NCBI GenBank assembly: GCA_947644195.1
Contig: CANRZB010000011.1
Coordinates: forward strand, 1-64,000
From: an uncultured Clostridium sp.
GTDB lineage: Bacteria > Bacillota > Clostridia > Lachnospirales > Lachnospiraceae
Length of the DNA stretch: 64,000 bases
Direction of reading: 5' to 3'
The notes beneath the pieces were generated by a model that saw nothing but the letters and a program-made list of their open reading frames with translations, made no database searches and was not told where the DNA came from. The position numbers were made by a program, and so were the translations under genes. Below, piece after piece: positions 8,602 to 17,793 of this stretch. Each line of letters opens with the position of its first letter. Position 1 is the stretch's first letter.

Positions 8602-10458
8602 TTAATTAAAGAAATCGAAGAAACCGCCAAATCCGTCGTCCGAACCATATCCATCCTCTCCCGGGTTACCGTTACCGCCACTGCCATTTCCAGCATCTCC
8701 ATTCCCGGAATCTCCCTGACCGCTACCAGAATCTCCCTGGCCACTGCCGGATGGATCCATAGCTCTATCGTTCGACAATCCATCCAGAGAAGAAGATCCC
8801 TGCAGTTTTACCTTGAAAGACTTCTCTTCATAAGTGCCGTTATTGCTCCGCTGTACTTTGATTTCTACCTCGGTTCCCTTTTTATAGCTGTTTGCCTTTT
8901 CCTGCAAACTCTCAATGGAGCGGACTTCCATATTGTTAATCGAAGTGATGATATCTCCAACCTGGATGCCAGCCTTATCTGCTGCACCACCCTTGGACAC
9001 TTCCTTGACCTGAACACCATTCGGAATATTAAATGCCGTAGCAGCATCCGTTACTGTCTGCCCACTGATTCCAAGGTATCCTTTTTCCTCATCACTGAGT
9101 TTTTCCTTGTTCATCAATTCCTCAATGATTGGATTCGCCACAGAAATCGGTATCGCATACCCAATCCCTTCCACGGTAGAGGATGCAATTTTAGCCGAAT
9201 TAATTCCGATGACTTCACCGCGCATATTAATCAAGGCACCACCACTGTTTCCCGGATTGATTGCCGCATCTGTCTGGATCGCCTTAATGGTATTTCCGGT
9301 TCCGCTGCCATATCCATTGCCTTCCGTAGCAGAGATCTCCCGGTCCTTAGCGCTGACATAGCCCACGGTCACAGACTGTCCATACCCTAACGCATTACCG
9401 ATGGCAACTACCATCTCACCGACTTTCAAATCATCGGAACTGCCCATATCGGCGATCGCTATTTTGTTCATCGTAGCTTCTTTAATGTCCTTGACAGATA
9501 CTGCAATAACCGCCAGGTCATTACCGCTGTCAGTTCCTTTGACAGCCGCCTCATAGATCTCACCATCAATAAACTGTACGGAGATAGTCTTAGCTCCCTC
9601 AATGACATGGTTATTGGTGGCAATTAATAATTCGTTGTCATTTTGGGCAATAATAAATCCAGAACCAGCGCCCGTAGATTCCTGCCCCTCATATTCCCGT
9701 CCAAACAGGTCGTAATAGTTTGCACCCTTGGTCGTACTCGTAATGGCTACAATGGCTGGCATAGTCTGTTCCGTAATACCGGAGACATCGGCCACACCAA
9801 CCTGTGTGGCAACCGCCTTATTACCGTCGGTTCCCTCCTGGACATCCTGACCTGCCGTGCTAGCCGGACCCGCCTGGTCAGATCCCTCGGTTGTCGTCTT
9901 CAACTTGGTCTGACTGCTCTGCGATGGCAAAAACTGATCGCTCACATAGCGCACTCCCTGGAAACAAACTCCGGCAACCAGTCCAAAGACTGCAGCACAT
10001 GCCGCACAAAATAGTATTTTTTGCAGCCAATTTGCATCCTTCTTCGGAACTTTCTTCGGTTTCTGCGGCTGACCCATCGGAATCGGCCCGGGACCGGAAT
10101 AAGATCCGTGATTCGAGGAATAACCACTCGGATTACCCGACCAGGAAGAGTTCGTATTCTGTGCCTGATTTGGCATCGGGTCCCTCGTCTGCCCCTCGTT
10201 TGCACTCTGTCCACTGCTGTCTTGTGTCTGGCTTAACGGGTCACCAGATGTCTGCTCTTTCCCATCCTGTGCCCCACCTGCCTCATCGGCACCGGATCCT
10301 GCATAATAGTCTCCCGCATGGGTCGGATGATCGGACCCTTTCTGATAGGAATAACTATATGTGGTATCCTCTGTCTGGTTCTCCTGCACATCTCCTGGCT
10401 CTACCGGGTTTCCATACTCACCGGTATACCCTGTGTTCTTTTCCTGTTCTTCTGCCAT
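8602..10458 (-). CDS. htrA: HtrA/DegP-type membrane-anchored serine protease with PDZ domain
   Basis: 618 residues. A long disordered cytoplasmic N-terminus rich in Gly, Ser, Gln and Tyr (1-140) is followed by one transmembrane helix (about 146-166), a trypsin-like domain with triad H284 (TNNHVIEG), D314 (GNDLAVIAV) and S405 (NPGNSGGAL), and a PDZ domain with YLGISGQ and a GDIITSINNMEV core. The C-terminus is a low-complexity Gly/Asp/Ser tail ending GFFDFFN. It should act outside the membrane in quality control of secreted proteins. AGGAGGTAGC precedes the ATG. The glycine-rich tail is longer than in typical HtrA proteins. Confidence 0.93.
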   Translation of the reverse strand: MAEEQEKNTGYTGEYGNPVEPGDVQENQTEDTTYSYSYQKGSDHPTHAGDYYAGSGADEAGGAQDGKEQTSGDPLSQTQDSSGQSANEGQTRDPMPNQAQNTNSSWSGNPSGYSSNHGSYSGPGPIPMGQPQKPKKVPKKDANWLQKILFCAACAAVFGLVAGVCFQGVRYVSDQFLPSQSSQTKLKTTTEGSDQAGPASTAGQDVQEGTDGNKAVATQVGVADVSGITEQTMPAIVAITSTTKGANYYDLFGREYEGQESTGAGSGFIIAQNDNELLIATNNHVIEGAKTISVQFIDGEIYEAAVKGTDSGNDLAVIAVSVKDIKEATMNKIAIADMGSSDDLKVGEMVVAIGNALGYGQSVTVGYVSAKDREISATEGNGYGSGTGNTIKAIQTDAAINPGNSGGALINMRGEVIGINSAKIASSTVEGIGYAIPISVANPIIEELMNKEKLSDEEKGYLGISGQTVTDAATAFNIPNGVQVKEVSKGGAADKAGIQVGDIITSINNMEVRSIESLQEKANSYKKGTEVEIKVQRSNNGTYEEKSFKVKLQGSSSLDGLSNDRAMDPSGSGQGDSGSGQGDSGNGDAGNGSGGNGNPGEDGYGSDDGFGGFFDFFN

Positions 10459-10586
10459 ACTGCTACCTCCTGTTCTTCTATTTCAAACTACCCATATAAC
10501 TTTCCTTGTTTCGATAGTTAGTGTACCAAGCTTTTGTGTTCTTCCTGTGAAGAAATATTGAAGAAAATCTGTTTTTGCAACAGAAG

Positions 10587-10615
10587 TTGCTTTGCGTTTC
10601 TTGATACGTTATAAT
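10587..10615 (+). promoter_or_regulatory. Sigma-A-type promoter of the sugar transferase gene
   Basis: TTGCTT (10587-10592), exactly 17 nt, then TATAAT (10610-10615), about 78 bp upstream of the chosen start. It lies in the 230-bp divergent region between htrA and the transferase. Confidence 0.75.
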
Positions 10616-10692
10616 AATAGGATCAGTTTGAATGACATGATGATAGAATATACATTCTCCCATCATTCTATTACTATTTGCGAGGTGAGATT

Positions 10693-12123
10693 TTGATCAA
10701 AGAAAATCAAAGACTACTTAATTTAATGCATGTGGTGATTGATGCCATCATAATCACGTTTTCGTTTCTGCTGGCATACTATCTGCGCTTTGATGATACC
10801 TGGAGCCCGTTGTTCCTCTGGAAAGGATTCCCTCCTGCCAGAGGCTATATCCTGGAACCAAAACGCTATTTTTCCATGCTGGTCTTCTTGATTCCCTGCT
10901 TTCTGATTATATACCGTTTCTGCGGTCTCTATGACCCAAAAAGAACCAACAGTAAACGATATGAACTATTCAGCCTGATCAAAGCAAATGTCTTTTGCGT
11001 AGCCTATGGAACGGCCATCCTGTATTTTATTAACCAGACGGACTACGCCCGTCTGTTCCTGGCCATCTTTATCATCATCAACCTGGTATTAGACTATCTG
11101 TTTCGAATTACCGTTATGATGATTCTAAAACATGCCCGTCGGGCAGGTAAAAACCTGAAACACATTCTGCTGGTAGGATACAGCCGAGCCGCCGAAGGAT
11201 ATATCGACCGACTGCGGGCACATCCAGAATGGGGATATTACGTGCACGGTATCGTGGATGACACCAAATTCTCGGGAGACAGCTACCGCAATGTAGAGGT
11301 CATTGGCAACACCGGACAGCTGGAAGAAATGCTGGCAACCAATCAATATGATGAAATTGCAATTACCCTGCGTATCCAGGAATTCTATAAACTGGAGCAC
11401 ATCGTATCGGTCTGTGAGAAATCGGGTGTCCATACCAAATTTATTCCAGACTATAACCATATCATTCCCACCAAACCTTATACCGAAGATCTGGACGGAC
11501 TTCCAGTCATCCATGTGCGTCATGTCCCTCTGAGTTCTTCCTTTAATAAAATCCTGAAACGGATCGTGGATCTGTTCGGGGCAACGATTGCATTAATTCT
11601 GTTTTCTATCCCTATGTTGATCCTGGCCCTGCTTATCAAAATTACCTCGCCGGGGCCTCTGATTTTCTGCCAGACCCGAATTGGGCTGCACAACCGGGAA
11701 TTTCGAATGTACAAATTCCGTTCCATGCAGGTACAAAAAGAATCCGAGGAGAAAAAGAAATGGACGACCCAAAATGACTCCCGGGTTACCAGCATCGGCA
11801 AACTGATGCGCAAAACCAATATGGACGAGCTGCCACAGATATTCAATGTACTGAAAGGAGACATGAGTCTGGTCGGTCCCCGTCCAGAACGGCCATTCTT
11901 TGTTGATAAATTCAAAGAAGAAATCCCACGTTATATGATTAAACACCAGGTTCGTCCCGGCATGACCGGATGGGCTCAGGTCAACGGATACCGTGGAGAT
12001 ACCTCCATTACAAAGCGAATTGAATGTGATCTTTATTATGTAGAAAATTGGAACTTGTATCTGGATTTTAAAATTCTGTTTTTGACATTCTTTGGCAGCA
12101 AAACCAATAAAAACGCTTATTGA
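10693..12123 (+). CDS. Undecaprenyl-phosphate sugar-1-phosphate transferase (WcaJ/CpsE type)
   Basis: 476 residues from a TTG at 10693, chosen because GAGGTG ends 5 nt upstream; a TTG at 10678 is the longer alternative. Four to five N-terminal transmembrane helices precede a CoA-binding-like Rossmann region (HILLVGYSRAAEGYIDRL). A further membrane helix leads into the catalytic bacterial sugar transferase domain: KRIVDLFGA, SPGPLIFCQTRIG, RMYKFRSM, TNMDELPQIFNVLKGDMSLVGPRPE and RPGMTGWAQVNGYRG. It would load the first sugar phosphate on undecaprenyl phosphate for a capsule or exopolysaccharide repeat unit. No other glycan genes are adjacent. It is followed after 13 bp by a histidine kinase gene. 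Confidence 0.9.
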   Translation: MIKENQRLLNLMHVVIDAIIITFSFLLAYYLRFDDTWSPLFLWKGFPPARGYILEPKRYFSMLVFLIPCFLIIYRFCGLYDPKRTNSKRYELFSLIKANVFCVAYGTAILYFINQTDYARLFLAIFIIINLVLDYLFRITVMMILKHARRAGKNLKHILLVGYSRAAEGYIDRLRAHPEWGYYVHGIVDDTKFSGDSYRNVEVIGNTGQLEEMLATNQYDEIAITLRIQEFYKLEHIVSVCEKSGVHTKFIPDYNHIIPTKPYTEDLDGLPVIHVRHVPLSSSFNKILKRIVDLFGATIALILFSIPMLILALLIKITSPGPLIFCQTRIGLHNREFRMYKFRSMQVQKESEEKKKWTTQNDSRVTSIGKLMRKTNMDELPQIFNVLKGDMSLVGPRPERPFFVDKFKEEIPRYMIKHQVRPGMTGWAQVNGYRGDTSITKRIECDLYYVENWNLYLDFKILFLTFFGSKTNKNAY

Positions 12124-12136
12124 AAGGATGGGGCGC

Positions 12137-13693
12137 ATGAAGATCCGAGGCAGGCTGGTGGTGGCATTCTTACTGGTTACCCTGTTTCCAGTATTGATGT
12201 TTTTATTGTGCAGTAATTTTATCTTCCATAAAGAGGTGGATTTCCTCAATGATACCTACCATATCGAAAGCGATAGTTGGAAACATCTGATTAACCCCTA
12301 TCAACTGTTACACAAAATTACGCAATATGATTACCAGGCATTGTGCAATACTGCAGAGAACCATCCTGAAAAACTGCTGGACCGCAACTATCTGATCCAA
12401 ATCAATACCCAACTTAAGAAACGTCACGCTTTTCTGATCCTGCGCCGCAATGGAACCATTGTTTTTATTGGAAATGATAAATTATATCATATCATGCCGG
12501 AGCTTCCCGCCTATCATAATTCCGAATGGGAAAACAAAAACCTATGCTATATGGATCATAAAAATTTTATTATTATCCAGGAAAGGGATTTCAATTACCG
12601 GGACGGTTCCGAGGGGCAGTTATTCCTCTCCACCGATGTATCGAGTCTGTTTACCCATTGGCACAGATTCATCCAGGAATTACTGTTCTCCTATTTGCTG
12701 ATTATCTTTATTACCGCTCTGCTGTTAGTCGCATGGATCTACCGCAGTATCGTCCTACCGCTCAATATTCTGCGTATCGCGACGCGCCAGATCGGTGCCG
12801 GGAATCTGGACCAGCCCGTACAAATCCTGTCTTCCGATGAGATCGGCGAACTTTGCCATGACTTCGAGGAAATGCGTCTGGACCTAAAACATATGATTGA
12901 CGAACGAACGCACTACGAAGAAAATATTCGCAGTATGCTCAGCAGCATCTCACACGATTTGCATACCCCGCTGACAGCGATCAAAGGTTATGCCGAGGGA
13001 CTGATGGACGGTGTCGCACAATCCCCCGATATGCAGAAAAAATATCTTCACACCATACTACACAAAGCCAACGATATGACCTATCTCGTTAGCGAATTAT
13101 CGCTTTTTGCCCAGATGGAACAGGACATCCTGACCTATCATTTTACCAAATTGGATGTAACGGATTACTTCTCCGACTGCATGGAAGATCTGACGCTGGA
13201 TTTAGAAACCAGGGGCATGCAATTATCCTACTATAATAATACGGCTCCGGGTACACAGATCTATGCCGATCCCGAACAATTGAGGCGGGTCATCTATAAC
13301 GTTGTCAACAACGCCATAAAATATGCCGGCCAGGTTCCCTCCACATTACATGTTCGGATCGAAGAAATGCTGCCGCAAAACGTTTCGCCTCCTCTGTACC
13401 GGCAGCTGGGCAAAGACGGCAAAGATCTGGAACCGCCTCAAAAACCAGCCGAATACATCCATATTCAGATCGAGGATGAAGGGCCGGGGATCAGCAGCCA
13501 GGATCTTCCCTATATCTTCGACCGCTTTTATCGGGTGGACGCTTCCCGCAATTCCTCCACAGGCGGCAGCGGCTTGGGACTTTCTATTGTACGGAAGATC
13601 ATCAACGACCACGGCGGCAGAGTCTGGGCGGAAAGCATCGAAGGCGTGGGAACAAGTATTAATTTCTTATTAAAAAAATTTAGAGGAGATTGA
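12137..13693 (+). CDS. Sensor histidine kinase (HAMP, HisKA, HATPase)
   Basis: 518 residues from ATG 12137, with AAAGG upstream. Transmembrane helices lie at about 8-28 and 183-203, bracketing a 150-residue extracellular sensor. A HAMP domain follows, then HisKA with phospho-acceptor H273 (SSISHDLHTPLTAIKGYAEG), and an ATPase with N box NVVNNAIKYA, G1 DEGPGIS and G2 GGSGLGLSIV. The start lies 13 bp after the sugar transferase stop, and the response regulator follows 69 bp after its own stop. The pair may therefore be co-transcribed with the transferase and sense the envelope; that link is inferred. Confidence 0.93.
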   Translation: MKIRGRLVVAFLLVTLFPVLMFLLCSNFIFHKEVDFLNDTYHIESDSWKHLINPYQLLHKITQYDYQALCNTAENHPEKLLDRNYLIQINTQLKKRHAFLILRRNGTIVFIGNDKLYHIMPELPAYHNSEWENKNLCYMDHKNFIIIQERDFNYRDGSEGQLFLSTDVSSLFTHWHRFIQELLFSYLLIIFITALLLVAWIYRSIVLPLNILRIATRQIGAGNLDQPVQILSSDEIGELCHDFEEMRLDLKHMIDERTHYEENIRSMLSSISHDLHTPLTAIKGYAEGLMDGVAQSPDMQKKYLHTILHKANDMTYLVSELSLFAQMEQDILTYHFTKLDVTDYFSDCMEDLTLDLETRGMQLSYYNNTAPGTQIYADPEQLRRVIYNVVNNAIKYAGQVPSTLHVRIEEMLPQNVSPPLYRQLGKDGKDLEPPQKPAEYIHIQIEDEGPGISSQDLPYIFDRFYRVDASRNSSTGGSGLGLSIVRKIINDHGGRVWAESIEGVGTSINFLLKKFRGD

Positions 13694-13762
13694 CAGCACA
13701 GCCAAAAAGCAGAAAATGAAAAGCAGTGCCATAGAAAAACAGAGAAAGAAAAGAGGTTACAG

Positions 13763-14452
13763 ATGAGCAAAATATTAATTATAGAAGATGATACAGCAAT
13801 TGCAGAACTGGAAAAGGACTATCTGGAAATCAACGGATATACCGTATTGATTGAACAGGACGGAAGTGCCGGGGCCGCTAGAGCTCTGGATGAAGATTTA
13901 GATCTCATCATCCTGGATGTAATGCTGCCCGGAATGGATGGATTTGAAATCTGCAAATTAATCAGAGACACTAAGGATACACCCATACTCATGGTATCTG
14001 CTAAAAAGGACGATATCGACAAGATCCGTGGCCTGGGAATCGGTGCCGATGATTATATTACCAAACCATTCAGCCCAAGCGAACTTGTCGCACGTGTCAA
14101 GGCACATCTGTCCCGCTACAAACGACTGACCAGCATCGGTATGGAAGAGAATACTGTCATCGAGGCATCCGGCCTTACTATCGACAAAACCGCCAGAACC
14201 GTTCTGGTAGATGGGCAGGAAAAAGTATTTACCACAAAGGAATTTGATTTGCTTACTTTTCTTGCCGAACACCCGAACCATGTCTACTCCAAAGAAGAAT
14301 TGTTCAAGGAAATCTGGGAAATGGAGTCGGTGGGCGATATTGCAACGGTCACGGTACATATCAAGAAAATCCGTGAAAAAATTGAAGATAACCGTTCCAA
14401 TCCACGCTATATAGAAACGATCTGGGGAGTAGGATACCGCTTCAAGTTATAG
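13763..14452 (+). CDS. OmpR/PhoB-family response regulator
   Basis: 229 residues. The receiver has E8-D9-D10, phospho-acceptor D52 (ILDVMLPGMDG) and KPF near 103. The winged-helix output domain has FTTKEFDLLTFLAEHPN and ends TIWGVGYRFKL. GAGG lies upstream of the ATG. It is the likely partner of the kinase at 12137. The codons for its final WGVGYR motif form the left arm of a 17-bp perfect hairpin across the stop codon. Confidence 0.95.
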   Translation: MSKILIIEDDTAIAELEKDYLEINGYTVLIEQDGSAGAARALDEDLDLIILDVMLPGMDGFEICKLIRDTKDTPILMVSAKKDDIDKIRGLGIGADDYITKPFSPSELVARVKAHLSRYKRLTSIGMEENTVIEASGLTIDKTARTVLVDGQEKVFTTKEFDLLTFLAEHPNHVYSKEELFKEIWEMESVGDIATVTVHIKKIREKIEDNRSNPRYIETIWGVGYRFKL

Positions 14453-14468
14453 GTATCCTACTCCCCAG
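14422..14468. terminator. 17-bp perfect hairpin across the response-regulator stop codon
   Basis: CTGGGGAGTAGGATACC (14422-14438) and its exact complement (14452-14468) flank a 13-nt loop that contains the last codons; the final G of the TAG stop opens the right arm. No U tract follows on either strand, so it may act as a roadblock, an mRNA-stabilising 3' hairpin or an atypical terminator. Confidence 0.55.
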
Positions 14469-14550
14469 CAAACAACGAAATCCTATCTCTAATAGGAGAT
14501 TACCACCTGACGTCCGGGCGGCAAAAGTTTGTCCTTGACACGAGGCACTT

Positions 14551-15117
14551 TTACTCAAATATTTTGTTCCTTGCTAAATATTCATGCATCCTTTTCTTGT
14601 CTTTTCTTTTTCCTTTTAATAGGATGAATTGTACCAGAGATACAATCTGTGAATATTTAATTTTATATATATCATTATTGCTTTCCATTACTATCAGCTG
14701 TTCATATAAATTTAAAATAGACCAACATTCTGCCGTAATAATGGGATAAATAGGTTTATTTTTATATAAAATATAAGAAAAAGATAAGAAAAGATCTAAA
14801 AATTTTGAATATTCTGTAATAATACTATTAATTCCACGATAAGTGTCCTGATATTTTTTCATCCATTCCTTTTTTGCGTTTTTATCCCACGTTTCAGGAA
14901 GATTATCAGCCAATTCATTTGCTATTTTATTACATTGGCCTAAAATTCTAGCCCTTGTATTAGCAAAACTCTCGAGGCATGAATATATATTTTCAAACTT
15001 TTCTATCTTCATTTTATCATATGCATGTTTTCCACTAATGACGCAAGTTGCAAGTGATACAAGAAGCGTCAGTACTGTTGCAAATATATTTGTCTGGATA
15101 AAACTTGTAAAATTCAT
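14551..15117 (-). CDS. Small membrane-anchored protein of the CHAT operon, unknown
   Basis: 188 residues, not recognised. An N-terminal transmembrane helix (about 11-30, FATVLTLLVSLATCVISG) is followed by a helical, charged cytoplasmic region with a second moderately hydrophobic stretch (FLDLFLSFSYILY, near 110-125) and a basic C-terminus (KGKRKDKKRM). Its ATG overlaps the stop of the upstream 91-codon gene by 4 bp, so translation is probably coupled. Base composition is clearly AT-rich compared with the flanking two-component genes. The context behind a CHAT protease makes it a candidate substrate or membrane effector; this is inference. Confidence 0.7.
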   Translation of the reverse strand: MNFTSFIQTNIFATVLTLLVSLATCVISGKHAYDKMKIEKFENIYSCLESFANTRARILGQCNKIANELADNLPETWDKNAKKEWMKKYQDTYRGINSIITEYSKFLDLFLSFSYILYKNKPIYPIITAECWSILNLYEQLIVMESNNDIYKIKYSQIVSLVQFILLKGKRKDKKRMHEYLARNKIFE

Positions 15118-15389
15118 TGATTCCCCCGTTTTCTTTTCTTTTTCTTCTCTTCTTCTTTTAATTTCTTGTTAAGTTTCATAATCTGTAACTTTCTTTCAAG
15201 ATTAGTGAAATCCGTATTCCGCTCCAGCTCTAAGGAAGCACGTTCAATATCATATCCAAACGTATCCAGGATTATCTTCCTGTATTTTTCATACCCTTCT
15301 AAATCTGGATATTTCCTTTTCTGCATTTCTAGCCATTCTATGTATAACGTTTCCACAATATCTAATACAATTTTATCGGATTCATCCAT
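15114..15389 (-). CDS. Small helical basic-tailed protein of the CHAT operon, unknown
   Basis: 91 residues, not recognised. It is predicted to be almost entirely helical, with an acidic first half (MDESDKIVLDIVETLYIEWL) and a strongly basic tail (KLKEEEKKKKRKRGNQ). AGGGAGGTGTTTTT precedes the ATG. It starts 34 bp after the CHAT gene and overlaps the following membrane protein by 4 bp. It may be an adaptor between the protease and the membrane protein; that is a guess from position only. Confidence 0.7.
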   Translation of the reverse strand: MDESDKIVLDIVETLYIEWLEMQKRKYPDLEGYEKYRKIILDTFGYDIERASLELERNTDFTNLERKLQIMKLNKKLKEEEKKKKRKRGNQ

Positions 15390-15423
15390 AAAAACACCTC
15401 CCTCTTTGGATAAAATAACTTAT

Positions 15424-17793
15424 TTAAATTCCAATAATAATAAAACCAGCCCAATAATAAGGGTGTGCATATGGAATTTCATGATCTTCTATGTATTTAA
15501 TTACCGAGTTAGTATTTTCATCATAGTATAATGATTTTTTTATTTTATTTGCTGTGCTATCTCTTAAAAAACTTTTTGAATTCTTGAGAGACTCCCCAAG
15601 GCCCATATTTTTATTTATATAATTGTCATAAAAACATTTCATAAATAATTCTGTTGCATAATCATCTGTTTTCCATAGATTTAAGAGAATATATCTAACA
15701 CCAGCATTGATAAAGGCTCTTCTTATACCTGGACCAATATCATTATATAGGGTTTCTTCTTTTATTCCACAGACAGATAATACGACTAATTTTGTTCTAG
15801 TCATGTCTAACTGACCGATTTCTCTTATTGTCAGTAGTTGCCCATCCGCAAAAACAAGGCCACTCTGGTCCATCGGGTCATTATTCCCTGATAGGCCAGA
15901 TTCATGTAAATCAAAGGAATGTGTGCATATATGAAAGATACTGGCTGGTTTTTCAAGGCAACTTGGGATAGCATCTTTTCCAGTAATAGGAATAACCCCT
16001 AAGATATTTGCCACAGCTTTCGCTTCTTCATAGGAAGCTGGTAAGTCAGGATACTTTCCTCCAAAATCAGGGTTTCCAATTACCACTGCTTCGTTATTGA
16101 TAACCTCATTATGTTTATGTAATATTTCTTTTCCACTGTTGATGTAAGAAATATTATATTCGTTTTCCATAAAACTGTCATACCAATAAAAACTTGGCAA
16201 TAATCCAAATGGTATATGAATAAATTTCCCAGTAACAGCTAAATACAGAGAATGGATTTCCCTTGTAAGTTTTTCACCAATTGGAACTAAGATATTTTGA
16301 TAGATGTTATAATATGCAGGCAACATTTTTATCTGAGCGTCGCTATGTTTTGTAACGGCATAATCTAATATAAATTGTTCGAGCTCCTCCAGCCACTGGT
16401 CAATTTCATTGCATTTTCCCAGTTCAATAGCTTCAATATTATTTTTTGTAACTACAAATGCATAATAAAGATCTGTTTCATATAGATCTTCCATTAAGGC
16501 AAATTCAAGAATAGCCTGGTCATGGGAGAGTTTTTTACATATATCCATAGATTTTAATGTAAAAATTCCGCCACTTGCTTTTTCAAGATATGCTATTAGC
16601 TGCGATTTTTCTAATGATACATCAACACCTTCTTTTTCCAGTTCTTCCACTTGCTGTAGTCTGATTATTTTCTGGCTGTGTTCCATGCCGCTCAGATTAA
16701 TAATACTTCGATCAAAACTTAGTGTTCTTGTACGTATAATTAAAGAATACGCTTCTTTGGGCCCGCGTATTTTATAACACAAATATGCAATACGTTTTAC
16801 TATATACTCCAGTCCATTTAAAAACTCTATTCTTTTTTGTTCTTCTCTTATAAAAAAAACCTGTGTGACTATATCATTTTCTATCTCTAAAATACTATCT
16901 AAGATCTTTTCCGCCCCCATACTATCTTTCTGTTCATATTTAAGATAACATTCAAGCAGCAATATATTTATCTGGCTAGTAAAATCAGTAATGTCTTCTT
17001 CTTTTACTTTGTTTATTAATTGATCGGCAAAGCTTGCATCCCCAAATTTTAACATTCCTCTGACAAAATCATAATCTGTGCGTTGTTTAACAGAGCTAAA
17101 AAAACGTGACATTCCCTTACCAGGCATATATTTCTGCAAAGAGTTATTGGTCTTGTCCATGAATTCATATACTTTTTTGACCATTCCCATTTTTTCCGCT
17201 TCATTCAAAGTATTGATATCTGTGTTTTGCAATTCTTTCATAAGGCAAAACATTTGGGCAGCATTATTTTTCATATCCGGGTTATTCATAAATAAAGTAT
17301 CTTTGCAAATATGTTCTACCAGATAGTGGAATTTACGCGGAAGTCCGAGGGGGTCAATCATGGTACGGTTTATTGTCTCTTCCTGATCATTTCCCGTTAA
17401 CATTGATTGGAGAAGGATATCTTCCATACTAATATTAAAATCAGGATTTATATATGAAATAACATAAAATGTTTGAGATATTGTTTCAGTCATAAAATCA
17501 TCTTTATTTTCATAGATCCATTTAGTAAAATCATCTACTACATTTCGTTCACTAAAAGTTTCGATAAGCCCTCCTGCATCTGCAAGTTTTAATGCAGCTT
17601 TTTTATATTCATAATTATGAACCTCCCAGATGAAGTCAAATAAATTTACAATATTACAAATATTGCTGTCATTTCCATATATTTTTGCAATTTGATTTCT
17701 TGCTTCACTGAAATATTCTCTACCTTTTTGTAGATTACACATCTCTACATATTCGCATCCCTTTTTTAATAAATATAATAAATGTTCCGCCAT
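15424..17793 (-). CDS. CHAT-domain (caspase/separase-like) protease with helical repeat N-terminus
   Basis: 789 residues. The first 550 or so are helical and may form TPR-like repeats (for example LLECYLKYEQKDSMGAEKIL). The C-terminal CHAT domain (about 560-789) has the catalytic histidine H625 (FHICTHSFDLH) and cysteine C675 (VVLSVCGI), followed by the family-typical DIGPGIRRAFINAGVRYILLNLW and the terminal HPYYWAGFIIIG. CHAT proteins are cysteine peptidases related to caspases and separase and often act in prokaryotic defence or cell-death circuits. GGGAG sits 8 nt before the ATG. It is first in a three-gene AT-rich operon. No sensor domain beyond the repeats is visible. Confidence 0.88.
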   Translation of the reverse strand: MAEHLLYLLKKGCEYVEMCNLQKGREYFSEARNQIAKIYGNDSNICNIVNLFDFIWEVHNYEYKKAALKLADAGGLIETFSERNVVDDFTKWIYENKDDFMTETISQTFYVISYINPDFNISMEDILLQSMLTGNDQEETINRTMIDPLGLPRKFHYLVEHICKDTLFMNNPDMKNNAAQMFCLMKELQNTDINTLNEAEKMGMVKKVYEFMDKTNNSLQKYMPGKGMSRFFSSVKQRTDYDFVRGMLKFGDASFADQLINKVKEEDITDFTSQINILLLECYLKYEQKDSMGAEKILDSILEIENDIVTQVFFIREEQKRIEFLNGLEYIVKRIAYLCYKIRGPKEAYSLIIRTRTLSFDRSIINLSGMEHSQKIIRLQQVEELEKEGVDVSLEKSQLIAYLEKASGGIFTLKSMDICKKLSHDQAILEFALMEDLYETDLYYAFVVTKNNIEAIELGKCNEIDQWLEELEQFILDYAVTKHSDAQIKMLPAYYNIYQNILVPIGEKLTREIHSLYLAVTGKFIHIPFGLLPSFYWYDSFMENEYNISYINSGKEILHKHNEVINNEAVVIGNPDFGGKYPDLPASYEEAKAVANILGVIPITGKDAIPSCLEKPASIFHICTHSFDLHESGLSGNNDPMDQSGLVFADGQLLTIREIGQLDMTRTKLVVLSVCGIKEETLYNDIGPGIRRAFINAGVRYILLNLWKTDDYATELFMKCFYDNYINKNMGLGESLKNSKSFLRDSTANKIKKSLYYDENTNSVIKYIEDHEIPYAHPYYWAGFIIIGI

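Noticed and set aside
8527..9390. 287-codon plus-strand frame
   Set aside because: It is the antisense shadow of the htrA gene, whose catalytic triad and PDZ are clear on the minus strand.
10616..10680. Inverted repeat before the sugar transferase
   Set aside because: Pairing is short and interrupted, weaker than chance-level AT palindromes in this region.
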